Of a stretch of DNA of 64,000 bases, positions 24,490 through 33,299 are shown in pieces. Numbering within the stretch: the first letter of the stretch is position 1; every line of letters starts with the position of its first letter. Under the pieces are notes generated by a model, which worked only from the letters and a program-made list of their open reading frames with translations, had not been told where the DNA came from and searched no databases. Position numbers and translations under genes: made by a program. The DNA comes from Candidatus Leptovillus gracilis (lineage in GTDB: Bacteria; Chloroflexota; Anaerolineae; Promineifilales; Promineifilaceae): positions 1 to 64,000 of the forward strand of contig JADJXA010000005.1 of assembly GCA_016716065.1 (NCBI GenBank). Direction: 5' to 3'.

Positions 24490-26352
24490 TTGTCCTTCTT
24501 AACCCCTGCCTTCCTCCTCCTCGGCCTGCTGGCCGCGCCCATCATCGTCATGTACATGCTGCGCCTGCGGCGGCGCGAAGTGGCCGTCAGCAGCACCCTG
24601 CTCTGGCAAAGGCTGCTGCGCGACCGCGAAGCCAACGCCCCCTGGCAGAAGCTGCGCCGCAACCTGCTGCTCATCTTGCAGCTGCTAATTCTGGCGGCGT
24701 TGGCGCTGGCCCTGGCACGGCCGTTTCTGCCCGTCCCCTCAGTCATCACCGGCAACACCGTCGTCCTGCTGGACGCCTCTGCCTCCATGCAAGCCACCGA
24801 CGTCGCCCCGAACCGCTTCGCCACCGCCCAGGCCGAAACCGCCAACCTGATCAACGACCTCGGCGGCGGCAGCCAGATGACCCTCATCCAGGTCGGGCAG
24901 ACGCCTGTCGTCCTGGCAAGCGCCAGCGGCGACAAAACCGCTCTGCGCCGCGCCCTGGACAGCGCCCGGCCAGAATACGGCCCGTCCGACTGGCCCTCTG
25001 CTCTGGCCCTGGCTTCCGGCGCGGCGCAAGGCTTTCAGGACGGCCGTATTGTCATCATTTCCGATGGCGGCCTGCCCAGCGACCTGCCGCCACTGCCCAC
25101 CGCGCCCATTTATCTGCCCATCGGCGCCAGCGGTGAGAATCTGGCAATTTCCGCCCTGGCCACCCGCGCCACGGCCGCCGGTCCGCAGTTGTTCGCCAGC
25201 GTCACCAATCACGGTTTGGCAGACCGTCCGGCGCTGCTGACGTTGGCGCTGGATGGCGCGCTGTACGATTCGCGCCGCGTGAACGTGCCGGCCGGGAGCA
25301 GCGCCAATCTCACCTGGGATTTGCCGGAGGGGACGGCCGTTATCAACGCACGCCTTTCCGACCACGATGGCGACAATTTGCCGTTGGACGACGTGGCTTA
25401 TGCCGTCCACGAAGGCGGCGTCACCAACCGCGCTCTGCTCGTCACCGAGGGCAACCTCTTCTTGGAGCAAGTTTTTAGCGTGCTGCCAGGCATCGAAGCA
25501 TTCAAAGCCGCGCCCGGCAGCGACCTGACCCAGGAGGATTTTGACCTGATTGTCTTTGATGGCGTGCCCTTGCCCGACCCACTACCCAAGGCGGATCTGC
25601 TGATCATCAATCCGCCCGCCGGCAGCGGGGGGGATTTGTTCAGCGTCACCGGCGCTTTTTCGGACACGGTGGCTATCCGGCTGGCCGATTCGCCGCTGCT
25701 GCAATTTGTGGATTGGCGGGATGTCAGCGTGCGGCAGGCGCAAAGGGTAGAGGCGGTCTGGGCACGGCCGTTGGTGGAAGCCCCAGGCGGCCCGCTCATC
25801 CTGACCGGCGAGCAAAATGGGCGGCGCATTGGCCTGATCACCTTCGACTTGCGCGACTCTGACCTGCCGCTGCAAATTGCTTTTCCCATTTTAATGGCTA
25901 ATATTACTGGCTGGCTCAGCCCTGGACGCGCCTTCGACGCCCCAACCGGCTTGCAGCCAGGCGACCCGGTGACAATTTCTCCGGCGGCCACCACAACGGC
26001 CGTTCTGGTGGAAAAACCGGATGGCAGCATCTGGACGGCCGTGCCTGGCGAGGAAGCCACTATCTTCACAGAAACCGGCCAATTGGGCCTTTATCGGGTG
26101 AATTTGCGCGACGATAACGGGACGCGGCCGGCCGGCAGCTTTGCCGTCAACCTGTTTAGCCCGGCCGAATCGACCATTCAACCAACTGCCGCGCTGCAAA
26201 TTGGGCAAGTAGCCGCCGAAGCGCCGGCCGAAAGCAACGTAGGCCAGCGCGAATGGTGGCCCTGGCTGTTACTCATGGCCGTATTGATTTTAATGGTCGA
26301 GTGGTGGGTACAACACCGCGGGCCAACCCTACCAAAGCTAACGAAAAGCTAA
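24490..26352 (+). CDS. BatA-type membrane protein with von Willebrand A domain
   Basis: About 620 residues. The BatA N-terminal region (SFLTPAFLLLGLLAAPIIVM and a basic RLRRREVAVSST) contains two membrane helices at about 5-22 and 55-75. A vWA domain begins with the metal-ion-dependent site DASASMQ at about 96-102, and a later ISDGG loop completes it. A long extracytoplasmic region and a final membrane helix (WPWLLLMAVLILMVEWW) follow. No ATG fits: TTG codons at 24490 and 24472 are the candidates. Proteins of this kind work with MoxR AAA ATPases in envelope processes; no moxR is adjacent. It heads a compact plus-strand gene run. Confidence 0.82.
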   Translation: MSFLTPAFLLLGLLAAPIIVMYMLRLRRREVAVSSTLLWQRLLRDREANAPWQKLRRNLLLILQLLILAALALALARPFLPVPSVITGNTVVLLDASASMQATDVAPNRFATAQAETANLINDLGGGSQMTLIQVGQTPVVLASASGDKTALRRALDSARPEYGPSDWPSALALASGAAQGFQDGRIVIISDGGLPSDLPPLPTAPIYLPIGASGENLAISALATRATAAGPQLFASVTNHGLADRPALLTLALDGALYDSRRVNVPAGSSANLTWDLPEGTAVINARLSDHDGDNLPLDDVAYAVHEGGVTNRALLVTEGNLFLEQVFSVLPGIEAFKAAPGSDLTQEDFDLIVFDGVPLPDPLPKADLLIINPPAGSGGDLFSVTGAFSDTVAIRLADSPLLQFVDWRDVSVRQAQRVEAVWARPLVEAPGGPLILTGEQNGRRIGLITFDLRDSDLPLQIAFPILMANITGWLSPGRAFDAPTGLQPGDPVTISPAATTTAVLVEKPDGSIWTAVPGEEATIFTETGQLGLYRVNLRDDNGTRPAGSFAVNLFSPAESTIQPTAALQIGQVAAEAPAESNVGQREWWPWLLLMAVLILMVEWWVQHRGPTLPKLTKS

Positions 26353-26359
26353 CGATTCG

Positions 26360-27316
26360 ATGAGTCAGGAGAATGCCGCGCTCGCTTTTTTGCGTCAAAA
26401 TCGCCGTTTGTGGTGGCTATTGCCCCTGCTGGCCTTGCTGCTGCTCATCCTGGTGTTGGCCTTTGTCCTGCCCGGTGCGGGCGAAGCCCAGGGTTTAAAG
26501 CCGTTCCGCCCCACGCGCGTGTCGGGTGAATTAACCGTTGTAGGGGACGCCGCCCTCGTTTCCTTCACCGATCTAAACGCTGCTCCCGAAGCGTACCGCG
26601 ATCAACGCCTGCGCGTCACCGGCGATTACCAACGCCTGACGCCGCTAATGTGCCGTCCGCACAACGGTCCTCTGTTCCAATGGTCATTGGTGGCTGAGGC
26701 ATTACAACTCAACGCCATCGGTTTTGAATCGCTGCTGCGCAATATGCCCGATGGCCTCAGCCTGACGGTGGAAGGTATCTGGCGTTTGTATGATGGGCCG
26801 TTGGGTTGTGGCAAAGGCGCGCCGCGCGGCACTGCCTGGTATCTGAGCGTCGAGCGGATTATCGCGCCCAATCCGCTGCCCAATTTTAGAGCAACGCTGC
26901 AACCAACCGGCGCGCCAGAACTCATCGGCGACGATACGGTGACGCCCACGCCCACAGACGGCGGGCCAACCGAGGTGAACGCCACACCAACGCCGGACCC
27001 AACCATCCTCATAACACCACTGGCGACGACTACGCCGGCCCTGGTTGGTACACCTATCGGCGTGACCGCCACAGCTACGGCCGGACCAGGGACCGTGTTC
27101 CCCTCGGTAACGCCGTTGGTTACGCCCACCAATCTGCCACCAGGCTTCCCCACGGTGACGCCGCCCGGCGGGGCTACGGCCACGCTGCCAGCCACCGGCG
27201 GCACACCCGCACCAACGCTGCCGCCGCTGCCCACCAGCCCTGGGTATCCTGTCCCAACGCCAGGCGGTTCAACCAGCACGCCCACACCTTCGCCCAGCCC
27301 ATACCCCTCGCCATGA
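26360..27316 (+). CDS. Hypothetical membrane-anchored protein with Thr/Pro-rich tail
   Basis: 318 residues. One membrane helix at about 18-40 is followed by an extracytoplasmic domain (about 50-180) with RVSGELTVVGDAALVSFTDL and LRVTGDYQRLTPLMC, which has the strand pattern of an OB-like fold. The last 130 residues are Thr/Pro/Gly-rich low complexity ending SPSPYPSP, typical of a cell-surface stalk. It lies 7 bases after the vWA gene and overlaps nudC by ATGA, so it belongs to the same operon. Function unknown. Confidence 0.75.
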   Translation: MSQENAALAFLRQNRRLWWLLPLLALLLLILVLAFVLPGAGEAQGLKPFRPTRVSGELTVVGDAALVSFTDLNAAPEAYRDQRLRVTGDYQRLTPLMCRPHNGPLFQWSLVAEALQLNAIGFESLLRNMPDGLSLTVEGIWRLYDGPLGCGKGAPRGTAWYLSVERIIAPNPLPNFRATLQPTGAPELIGDDTVTPTPTDGGPTEVNATPTPDPTILITPLATTTPALVGTPIGVTATATAGPGTVFPSVTPLVTPTNLPPGFPTVTPPGGATATLPATGGTPAPTLPPLPTSPGYPVPTPGGSTSTPTPSPSPYPSP

Positions 27317-28194
27317 ACGAGAATTTTGTCGCCGCTATCACCCCGCCAGATAACCAGGCCAGGCCAGCTCTCTGGTTTTTGTTTCACCGGTTCGACATGC
27401 TGGTCTTTCTGGACGAGGCGTCGGGCGCGGCGCGGCTGCCTTGTGTGGTGAATCCGGCGTCATTGAATCTGGCGGACTTTATGGTGACGCGGCAGCATTA
27501 TTTTGGCTATCTGCAAGATGCTGCCCGTACCCACTGTTTCGCCGCTGAACTGATAGCGACAGCCGATTCGCCGGCCCTGCCGCCGGGCATGGCGCTGCTG
27601 GACTTGCGCCGTCTGTTTGGCCGATTGGCTGAGGCGTCTATCTGGCTGGCGGGGCGGGCGGTGCAGTTGGTGGATTGGGACCGCACGCATCAATTTTGTG
27701 GGCGCTGTGGCGCGCCCACGCACACCGCGCCCAACGAGCGGGTGAAGCAGTGTCCCAACTGCCAGCATACCAGTTACCCACGCCTGTCGCCGGCGATGAT
27801 TGTCCGGGTGACGCGGGAGGGGGCAAACGGCCGTCCTGAAATTCTCCTGGCGCGCAACCGACGGGCGAAAATTCCCATGTACAGTGTGCTGGCCGGGTTT
27901 GTGGAGCCGGGTGAAACGTTGGAAACGTGTGTGCGCCGCGAAGTGGGCGAAGAGGTGGGGCTGACGGTGAAAAACATTCGTTACTTTGGCAGCCAGCCCT
28001 GGCCTTTCCCCAATTCATTGATGATCGCCTTTACGGCCGAGTATGCGGGCGGCGACCTGCGCCTGGAAGAGACAGAATTGGTAGACGCCGGCTGGTATTC
28101 GGCAGATAATTTGCCACCCTATCCCCCGGCGCTGAGCATCGCCCATCGGCTGATTGCCGACTTTATTCAACAGCAGGCAGGTATAAGAAGATGA
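27313..28194 (+). CDS. nudC: NAD(+) diphosphatase NudC
   Basis: 293 residues. NudC hydrolyses NADH/NAD to NMN and AMP and removes NAD caps from RNA. It has the zinc ribbon CGRCGAPT...CPNC in the middle, a full Nudix box (GFVEPGETLETCVRREVGEE) and the NudC-specific SQPWPFPNSLM downstream. The N-terminal domain is present and length is normal. It overlaps both neighbours by ATGA (27313 and 28191), which implies translational coupling with the surface protein and CorA, although no functional link is known. Confidence 0.95.
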   Translation: MNENFVAAITPPDNQARPALWFLFHRFDMLVFLDEASGAARLPCVVNPASLNLADFMVTRQHYFGYLQDAARTHCFAAELIATADSPALPPGMALLDLRRLFGRLAEASIWLAGRAVQLVDWDRTHQFCGRCGAPTHTAPNERVKQCPNCQHTSYPRLSPAMIVRVTREGANGRPEILLARNRRAKIPMYSVLAGFVEPGETLETCVRREVGEEVGLTVKNIRYFGSQPWPFPNSLMIAFTAEYAGGDLRLEETELVDAGWYSADNLPPYPPALSIAHRLIADFIQQQAGIRR

Positions 28195-29177
28195 TTCGGG
28201 TTTTGCATTGTCAGGAACAGGCAATTTGTGAAACAGGGCTGACGTTGGCCGAGGTAACGGCCGTGCTGCAATCTGGTCAGGGGATGATGTGGCTGGATAT
28301 GTGGGGCGAATCGCCGGCCGAAAGTGAAGCTGTTTTGCACGATATTTTCCACTTTCATCCGCTGGCCATAGACGACGCCCTGAACGAGACCCACGCGCCC
28401 AAGTTGGATGATTGGGGCGATTATTTGTACATTGTGCTGCACGCCATCCAATACAACCCGCCGGACAATTTGGACATCCATCTGCCAGAGGTGGATATAT
28501 TTGTGGGGCGCAGTTACCTGGTGACCTATCATCAACAGGCGATTGCGCCGCTGGAACGGGTGTGGGCGGCCAGCCAGACGGATGGCCGCATTCGCAAATA
28601 TGGCATTTCCCGCCTGCTCTACCGGCTGGCCGACGAGCTGATGAATGAGCATATTACGGCCGTTGAAAAAATCGAAGAAGAGCTGGAAGCAATTGAAGAC
28701 GAAATCTTCAACAACCCGGACCATGAAACGCTGGAGCAGTTGTTCATCCAAAAACGGCGCGTGCTGCAAATGCGGCGCACCATTGGGCCGCAGCGCGCCG
28801 TGTTCAACTCGCTCAGCCGTAACCATCATGCGGTCATTGACCTGGAGGCACAAGTCTTTTTTAGCGATATTTACGACCACATGATACGGCTGTATGATCT
28901 GATGGACAGCCTGCGTGAGTTGTCTACCTACTCCCTCAGCACGTACCTGTCCATTGTCAACAACCGCATGAACAATGTAATGAAAACAATGGCAATTGTC
29001 ACCGCGTTGTTCTTGCCCCTCACGTTCATCACCGGCTTTTTTGGCATGAACTTTTTTGCGCCGACGGTGAACACCGATGTCTGGACTGGCTGGGTCTCGT
29101 TTTTCTTAATGCTGGTGACGATGCTGCTGCTGCCGTTTGGGATGTTTTGGTACATCCGGCGGCGGCGCTGGTTGTAA
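28191..29177 (+). CDS. corA: CorA family magnesium/divalent cation channel
   Basis: 328 residues, normal for CorA. A long cytoplasmic N-terminal domain with acidic helices (FHPLAIDDALNETHAPKLDD, AVEKIEEELEAIEDEI) is followed by two C-terminal membrane helices. The ion-selectivity signature GMN is present in GFFGMNFFAPT between them, and the basic tail RRRRW lies after the last helix. It forms pentameric channels for Mg2+ or Co2+. It is coupled to nudC by a four-base overlap and followed 2 bases later by a small membrane protein. Confidence 0.95.
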   Translation: MIRVLHCQEQAICETGLTLAEVTAVLQSGQGMMWLDMWGESPAESEAVLHDIFHFHPLAIDDALNETHAPKLDDWGDYLYIVLHAIQYNPPDNLDIHLPEVDIFVGRSYLVTYHQQAIAPLERVWAASQTDGRIRKYGISRLLYRLADELMNEHITAVEKIEEELEAIEDEIFNNPDHETLEQLFIQKRRVLQMRRTIGPQRAVFNSLSRNHHAVIDLEAQVFFSDIYDHMIRLYDLMDSLRELSTYSLSTYLSIVNNRMNNVMKTMAIVTALFLPLTFITGFFGMNFFAPTVNTDVWTGWVSFFLMLVTMLLLPFGMFWYIRRRRWL

Positions 29178-29179
29178 CA

Positions 29180-29434
29180 ATGCGGCGCAAAATCATCAAA
29201 GTTTTACTGGCGTTGGTGGCCTTGCTGTTGGCCTTTTTTGGCCTGTATGGGCTGTGGGTTCGGGTGCAGTTAGGACTGGGCCAATCGCTGCAAGAGGGAT
29301 TGGTGCAGGCAGATGCGTTGAACGGCCGTCTGATTTTCCCGCAGACGGCGCTGGTTTACGGTCTGCTGGCCGGTTTCTTCCTGCTGCTCACGTTGGTTCT
29401 CATCGGGGTGGTGTACCGATTGGTGAGGCAATAG
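29180..29434 (+). CDS. Small two-helix membrane protein
   Basis: 84 residues from the ATG at 29180 (MRRKIIKVLLALVALLL). Two hydrophobic helices (about 5-25 and 57-80) flank a short polar loop with SLQEGLVQADALNG. It starts 2 bases after the corA stop, so it is almost certainly cotranslated and could be an accessory subunit of the channel, but nothing proves that. The family is not recognised. Confidence 0.65.
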   Translation: MRRKIIKVLLALVALLLAFFGLYGLWVRVQLGLGQSLQEGLVQADALNGRLIFPQTALVYGLLAGFFLLLTLVLIGVVYRLVRQ

Positions 29435-29440
29435 ACACGA

Positions 29441-30805
29441 TTGAACGAATCCTTTGGTCCGGCCACAATTGCCGCCGCCCGCCAATTTGTGCGTTGGCGC
29501 TATGCGCCACCCTATGACATCTATAACATGGTGACCGACCCAGACGATGCCAACCTGGTGGAAGCGGCGGCCAATTACTTTCTGGACCCGGCCATCGGCT
29601 GCCATGCCCTGACCGATGAGTGGGGCAGGGTGCTGGCATTTTGCACCTTTGGCGAGGATGCGCAGGTTCCTGGCGGCGATTACGGCCGTATCGCCCTGGA
29701 CATTGGCTTTGGTATGCGGCCAGACCTGACGGGGCAGGGATTGGGTCGGGAGTTTGTGACGGCCGTCATCCATTTCGCGCAGCAAACTTTCCAGCCAGAC
29801 GTGCTGCGCGTCACTATCGCCGCGTTTAATCGGCGGGCGCTGCGCGTCTGGACGCAGCAAGGATTTGCGCCAGTACAAGAATTTGAGGGGATGATCGCAG
29901 GGAAACGGCCGTTCATCATCCTGGAAAAGAGCGAGAGCGGAGGAACTATGCAGGTTGAATTTTTAGGCAGCGGCGGAGCCTTTACCACCCCCCGCGCCGG
30001 ATGCTTTTGCCCCATATGCGAGCAAGCCCGCGCCAAAGGCGTGCCCTACAGCCGCTCTGGTCCGGCCATCCTCGTCCACGGCCCAGATATTCTTATAGAC
30101 ACCTCCGAGCAAATTAACGAGCAGTTGAACCGGGCGCGCATAGGCCACATCCCGGCTTGCATCTACTCCCACTGGCACCCAGACCATACCGCCGGCCGCC
30201 GCATCTGGGAGATGAACATAGATTGGCGGCATTGGCCGCGCCACAACCGCCCCACCGATATTTATCTGCCGCCGCAGGTGGCCGCCGATTTCGCCACCCA
30301 ACTCGGCCTGCGCGAAAACTTCGCCTACATGCAGCAGATGGGGGCCGTTCGGGTCCACCACTTGACCGAAGGGGAACCAGTTCATCTGAACGGCTGGCAA
30401 ATCACCCCCTTCCCGGTGGCCGAGGCGTATGTATATGCGTTTTTGTTTGAAGGTGACGGCCGTCGCGTCCTCATTTGCCCGGATGAACTGTTCGGTTGGC
30501 AGCCGCCCACCTTTACGCAGGGCGTAGACCTGGCGGTCGTGCCCATGGGCATTGTGGAATTTAACGTTTGGACCGGCGAGCGCATCATCCCCGCCGACCA
30601 TCCGGTGCTGCAAAGCGAGGCCACCTTCCGCCAAACGTTGGACATGCTGCGTCAGATTCAGCCGCGGCAGGCCATCATGACCCACATCGAAGAGCCAGAC
30701 GGCCTGGGCTACGACGATTTGCTGCGCCTGGAAGCCCAATTGCAGACCCAGGGCTATCCGCTGCGCTTCGCCTACGATACAATGCAGGTGAAGATTGAAG
30801 ATTAG
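29441..30805 (+). CDS. GNAT acetyltransferase fused to PhnP-like metallo-beta-lactamase protein
   Basis: 454 residues from a TTG codon. Residues about 1-165 are a GNAT N-acetyltransferase (GFGMRPDLTGQGLGREFVTA contains the acetyl-CoA pyrophosphate loop). Residues about 170-454 are a metallo-beta-lactamase fold related to PhnP: VEFLGSGGAFTTPRAGC, a CFCPIC cysteine motif, and the metal site SHWHPDHTAG. The junction encodes EKSESGGTMQVEFL, with a strong ribosome site (GGAGGA) and an ATG at 29948, but no stop codon in between. The MBL protein can therefore be made alone as well as in a fusion. The substrate is unknown. It belongs to the same plus-strand run. Confidence 0.85.
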   Translation: MNESFGPATIAAARQFVRWRYAPPYDIYNMVTDPDDANLVEAAANYFLDPAIGCHALTDEWGRVLAFCTFGEDAQVPGGDYGRIALDIGFGMRPDLTGQGLGREFVTAVIHFAQQTFQPDVLRVTIAAFNRRALRVWTQQGFAPVQEFEGMIAGKRPFIILEKSESGGTMQVEFLGSGGAFTTPRAGCFCPICEQARAKGVPYSRSGPAILVHGPDILIDTSEQINEQLNRARIGHIPACIYSHWHPDHTAGRRIWEMNIDWRHWPRHNRPTDIYLPPQVAADFATQLGLRENFAYMQQMGAVRVHHLTEGEPVHLNGWQITPFPVAEAYVYAFLFEGDGRRVLICPDELFGWQPPTFTQGVDLAVVPMGIVEFNVWTGERIIPADHPVLQSEATFRQTLDMLRQIQPRQAIMTHIEEPDGLGYDDLLRLEAQLQTQGYPLRFAYDTMQVKIED

Positions 30806-30867
30806 CGCCCAAACAGTCTGGCGCTGCAATCCAAAATCGGAAATCCGAAATCCCTCAGGAGGTCAGG

Positions 30868-31155
30868 ATGATTACCCATGTGGTGATGTTCAAATTGGAA
30901 GACGGCAGCGATGCCAGTATTCAACGCGCGATAGAGAAGATTCACGCTCTGGCGGGCAATGTCCCCTCGCTGCGCAGCCTGGAAGTGGGTCAAAACGTCA
31001 TACCCTCGGCCCGCGCCTATGACCTGGCGCTGATCGCCCGCTTTGATGACCTGGCCGGGTTGGAGGCGTATCGAACGCATCCAGAACACCTGCCGGTGCT
31101 GGCGTATATGCGGGCCGTATCTGAAACATCAGCGGCCGTAGATTTCGAGTCTTAG
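30868..31155 (+). CDS. Dabb (stress-responsive alpha/beta barrel) domain protein
   Basis: 95 residues, a single dimeric ferredoxin-like Dabb domain: ITHVVMFKLEDGSDASIQRA at the start, LRSLEVGQNVIPSARAYDLA in the middle and EAYRTHPEHLPVLAYMRAVS at the end. AGGAGGT is well placed before the ATG. Relatives include small stress-induced proteins and polyketide-cyclising enzymes; the substrate is unknown. It probably ends the plus-strand run that begins with the vWA gene. Confidence 0.9.
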   Translation: MITHVVMFKLEDGSDASIQRAIEKIHALAGNVPSLRSLEVGQNVIPSARAYDLALIARFDDLAGLEAYRTHPEHLPVLAYMRAVSETSAAVDFES

Positions 31156-31178
31156 GGTTCAAATGTTTTTAACCTGGT

Positions 31179-31212
31179 GAGATTGGACCAATCTCCAAGA
31201 TTGGTCCAATCT
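31179..31212. repeat. Tandem GATTGGACCAATC palindromes
   Basis: AGATTGGACCAATCT and AGATTGGTCCAATCT stand side by side and are nearly each other's reverse complement, so the whole forms a hairpin. They follow the Dabb gene and may end its transcript. Related motif at 178-194. Confidence 0.65.
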
Positions 31213-31270
31213 GGAAACTCCAAAGTTAATTGCAAACGAACCCTTAACGGACAACCCTTAACCATAACCC

Positions 31271-32020
31271 ATGACTGAAACCTGGTTCTCCCTCGTTTTC
31301 CCGCTGCTCTTTGCGGTGATATTTGTCCTGGCTATCAGCGAATTTCTCTTATCCTCGTTTTGGGCGCCGGTTTACTTTCGGTATGGCATTCCACTGCTGC
31401 GCCGCAGTTATACCGTACCCGCCGATTTGGACCTGGCGGCGCAAATCCCGCACCTGGAAACAAGTTTGCCACGCACCTGGTGGCGGCCAGGTGTGGTTTT
31501 TCGCGCCCTTAGTCCAACGGAACTCGCCTTTCGCCATCGCTTTGGCACACGCAACCCACTACAAGGGCTGGTGCGGTTGGAACCGGGACACGGCCGTATG
31601 ACCATCACCGGCTACCTGTACAGTTTCTACCTGGTCTTTCCGTTTCTGATCCTGTTTTTTGTTTTGGTCGCCGGAGTACCCTGGCTTTTCTTGCTGTTCA
31701 TGGCGGCTGTTTTTGCCTTTACGTTTGGGCTGCAGCGCCGCCATTACGCGCAAATCGCCGATATTATCGCGGCGACAGTCGGCGCACAACCAGCGGTGGG
31801 TACGGCCGTTTCCCGCCCATCCTTCCCCCCACAATCTACCCCCTACAAACCCGACAGCCAGACAACACCCTGGTCGCCGGAGACCAACGACCCCTTCGCG
31901 CCCAAGACCAGTTCACCCGGCGCGGGTTTGTCTAACCTGGAACTGTTGTTGATTGCGCTGCTGGTGGTGCTGGCTGGGGCCGTGGGCTGGTTCCTGCTGC
32001 TGCTGTTCACCGGGGCCTGA
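31271..32020 (+). CDS. Hypothetical multi-pass membrane protein
   Basis: 249 residues with hydrophobic segments at about 6-30, 112-135, 136-158 and 224-247. The region between the first and second helices contains LSPTELAFRHRFGTRNPLQG and GHGRMTITGYLY. A Pro/Ser/Thr-rich linker (about 180-218) precedes the last helix, LLLIALLVVLAGAVGWFLLL. No Shine-Dalgarno sequence is evident. No family recognised; probably an envelope protein. Confidence 0.7.
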   Translation: MTETWFSLVFPLLFAVIFVLAISEFLLSSFWAPVYFRYGIPLLRRSYTVPADLDLAAQIPHLETSLPRTWWRPGVVFRALSPTELAFRHRFGTRNPLQGLVRLEPGHGRMTITGYLYSFYLVFPFLILFFVLVAGVPWLFLLFMAAVFAFTFGLQRRHYAQIADIIAATVGAQPAVGTAVSRPSFPPQSTPYKPDSQTTPWSPETNDPFAPKTSSPGAGLSNLELLLIALLVVLAGAVGWFLLLLFTGA

Positions 32021-32028
32021 GCCTGAGG

Positions 32029-32133
32029 CTAAAGCCCCAGGCTAAAAAACAACACCCCGTAAACGGGGCTAACCATCTTTTACAGCCGGGTTTACCCGGC
32101 GTTGTTTTTTGCCGGGGTGTTTACGCCCCGGCG
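32029..32133. repeat. Multi-hairpin element between convergent genes
   Basis: Three stems are visible: CCCCGTAAACGGGG, GCCGGGT-TTACCCGGC with GTTGTTTTTT following, and GCCGGGG-TGTTTAC-GCCCCGGC. It separates convergent genes and may terminate both. Repeated wording (GCTAAAGCCCCAGGCTAAA, GGGGCTAA) suggests a decayed dispersed element. Confidence 0.6.
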
Positions 32134-32147
32134 CGTTTGCTGGTAAT

Positions 32148-33290
32148 TCAGGCGTCGCGTTCCAGGAAGATGTTTAGCTCGGCGTCGGTCAGCGGTTCGG
32201 CCGATTCGGCGGCGTAGTAGCCCGTTTCCCACAAGTTGGCGGCCACGCCATACTCCTGCTGGATAATTTCTTCGGCCCCATTTTTGAACAGATAAGCCGC
32301 CCAGGCGCTGTCTCGCCCCGGCGGGCAAACGACGACCAGATGCACCAATTCTGGCTGCACGGCCGTATGCCGCAAACGGCAGCCATTCACCGTCGCCAAC
32401 CGCTCCAGAGCGCGGCGCAGCGGGATGTGCAAAGCCGGTGGCAGGTTTACCACCGGCCGCCACACGATGGCGTAAGATTTGTGGTCGGCGGAATCCTCGG
32501 TGGCCGGCGTTTCGGCGGCCGTCGCAAAGGACGTAATCCCTTGCAGCGCGTTAAGCAGATGGCTGCTCAACTGCCCGGTCTGACGGCGCAGTTCCGCCAG
32601 GGGCATCTCTGGGGCGGCGACCATCGTCAGCAAATAGGCATCGTCCAGGCAAATGGTGTACAGAAGCCACTCCCCGGCGCGAGGCGGCAGATGGAGAAAC
32701 TGCACGCGCGATTTATACCCTTCCTGAAGCCACTCGCGCCCGGTGTGCAGCGCCACATTGGCTACTTCCGTATCATTTAACGTGCCCCAATGGGCCAAAA
32801 CCTGGGTCCCCTGGGCAAAAATCACCGTTTGCAAAAGCTGGCCCAACTGCGCCTGCTGCAAAGCGGCTAACAGCACGGCCGTATCCGGCGCGCCGGTCTG
32901 GTTTGCTGCCACTTCACTACCAGGGCTGTGAAACGATTGGCTGCTCGCCTGCTTCAACACCGAGGGCAAATCCACGCTCAGCAGGGATTTGATTAACACC
33001 GCCTGCACCTGGCCGGAGTAAAAATCGGGCACAGCCACGTCTGGCGTGGGCGTAAGGAGGATAAGCCGCAGGTCTGGCTGCACCGCCCGCAGCGAACGCA
33101 CAATCTGATCATCGGCGGCCAGGGGGATAAAAGCCAGGTCTTGCGGCTGCTGCACCAGATGCAGCGCCGCCTCGCGCACGGCCGGCGTCAGGCTGACCCG
33201 CGTGGGTTCCAGCTCTTTTAAGGCTTTCGCCAGCCGCAGGGCAAAGTTGCGGTCTGTTTCTAAAATGAGGACGTTCTTTTTCTGATCCAC
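32148..33290 (-). CDS. Receiver-like / roadblock-like protein with IS200-transposase-like C-terminal domain
   Basis: 380 residues from a GTG codon. Residues about 1-110 resemble a response-regulator receiver (VLILETDRNFALRLAKALKE) without a convincing phospho-acceptor Asp set. About 130-250 has the pattern of a roadblock/LC7-type domain (AALQQAQLGQLLQTVIFAQG). About 268-378 aligns by eye with the HUH transposase of IS200/IS605 elements: YAIVWRP, a long helix, PELVHLVVVCPP, then LWETGYYAAES. The metal-binding HUH pair is reduced to LVH, while the Tyr-bearing GYY segment remains, so transposition activity is unlikely. It follows the secreted nuclease gene by 9 bases. The domesticated-transposase reading needs profile confirmation. 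Confidence 0.6.
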   Translation of the reverse strand: MDQKKNVLILETDRNFALRLAKALKELEPTRVSLTPAVREAALHLVQQPQDLAFIPLAADDQIVRSLRAVQPDLRLILLTPTPDVAVPDFYSGQVQAVLIKSLLSVDLPSVLKQASSQSFHSPGSEVAANQTGAPDTAVLLAALQQAQLGQLLQTVIFAQGTQVLAHWGTLNDTEVANVALHTGREWLQEGYKSRVQFLHLPPRAGEWLLYTICLDDAYLLTMVAAPEMPLAELRRQTGQLSSHLLNALQGITSFATAAETPATEDSADHKSYAIVWRPVVNLPPALHIPLRRALERLATVNGCRLRHTAVQPELVHLVVVCPPGRDSAWAAYLFKNGAEEIIQQEYGVAANLWETGYYAAESAEPLTDAELNIFLERDA

Positions 33291-33299
33291 CAGGCGATT

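Noticed and set aside
32148..33290. An active IS200/IS605 insertion sequence
   Set aside because: No tnpB, no subterminal hairpin ends, HUH metal ligand lost and the domain is fused to other domains.
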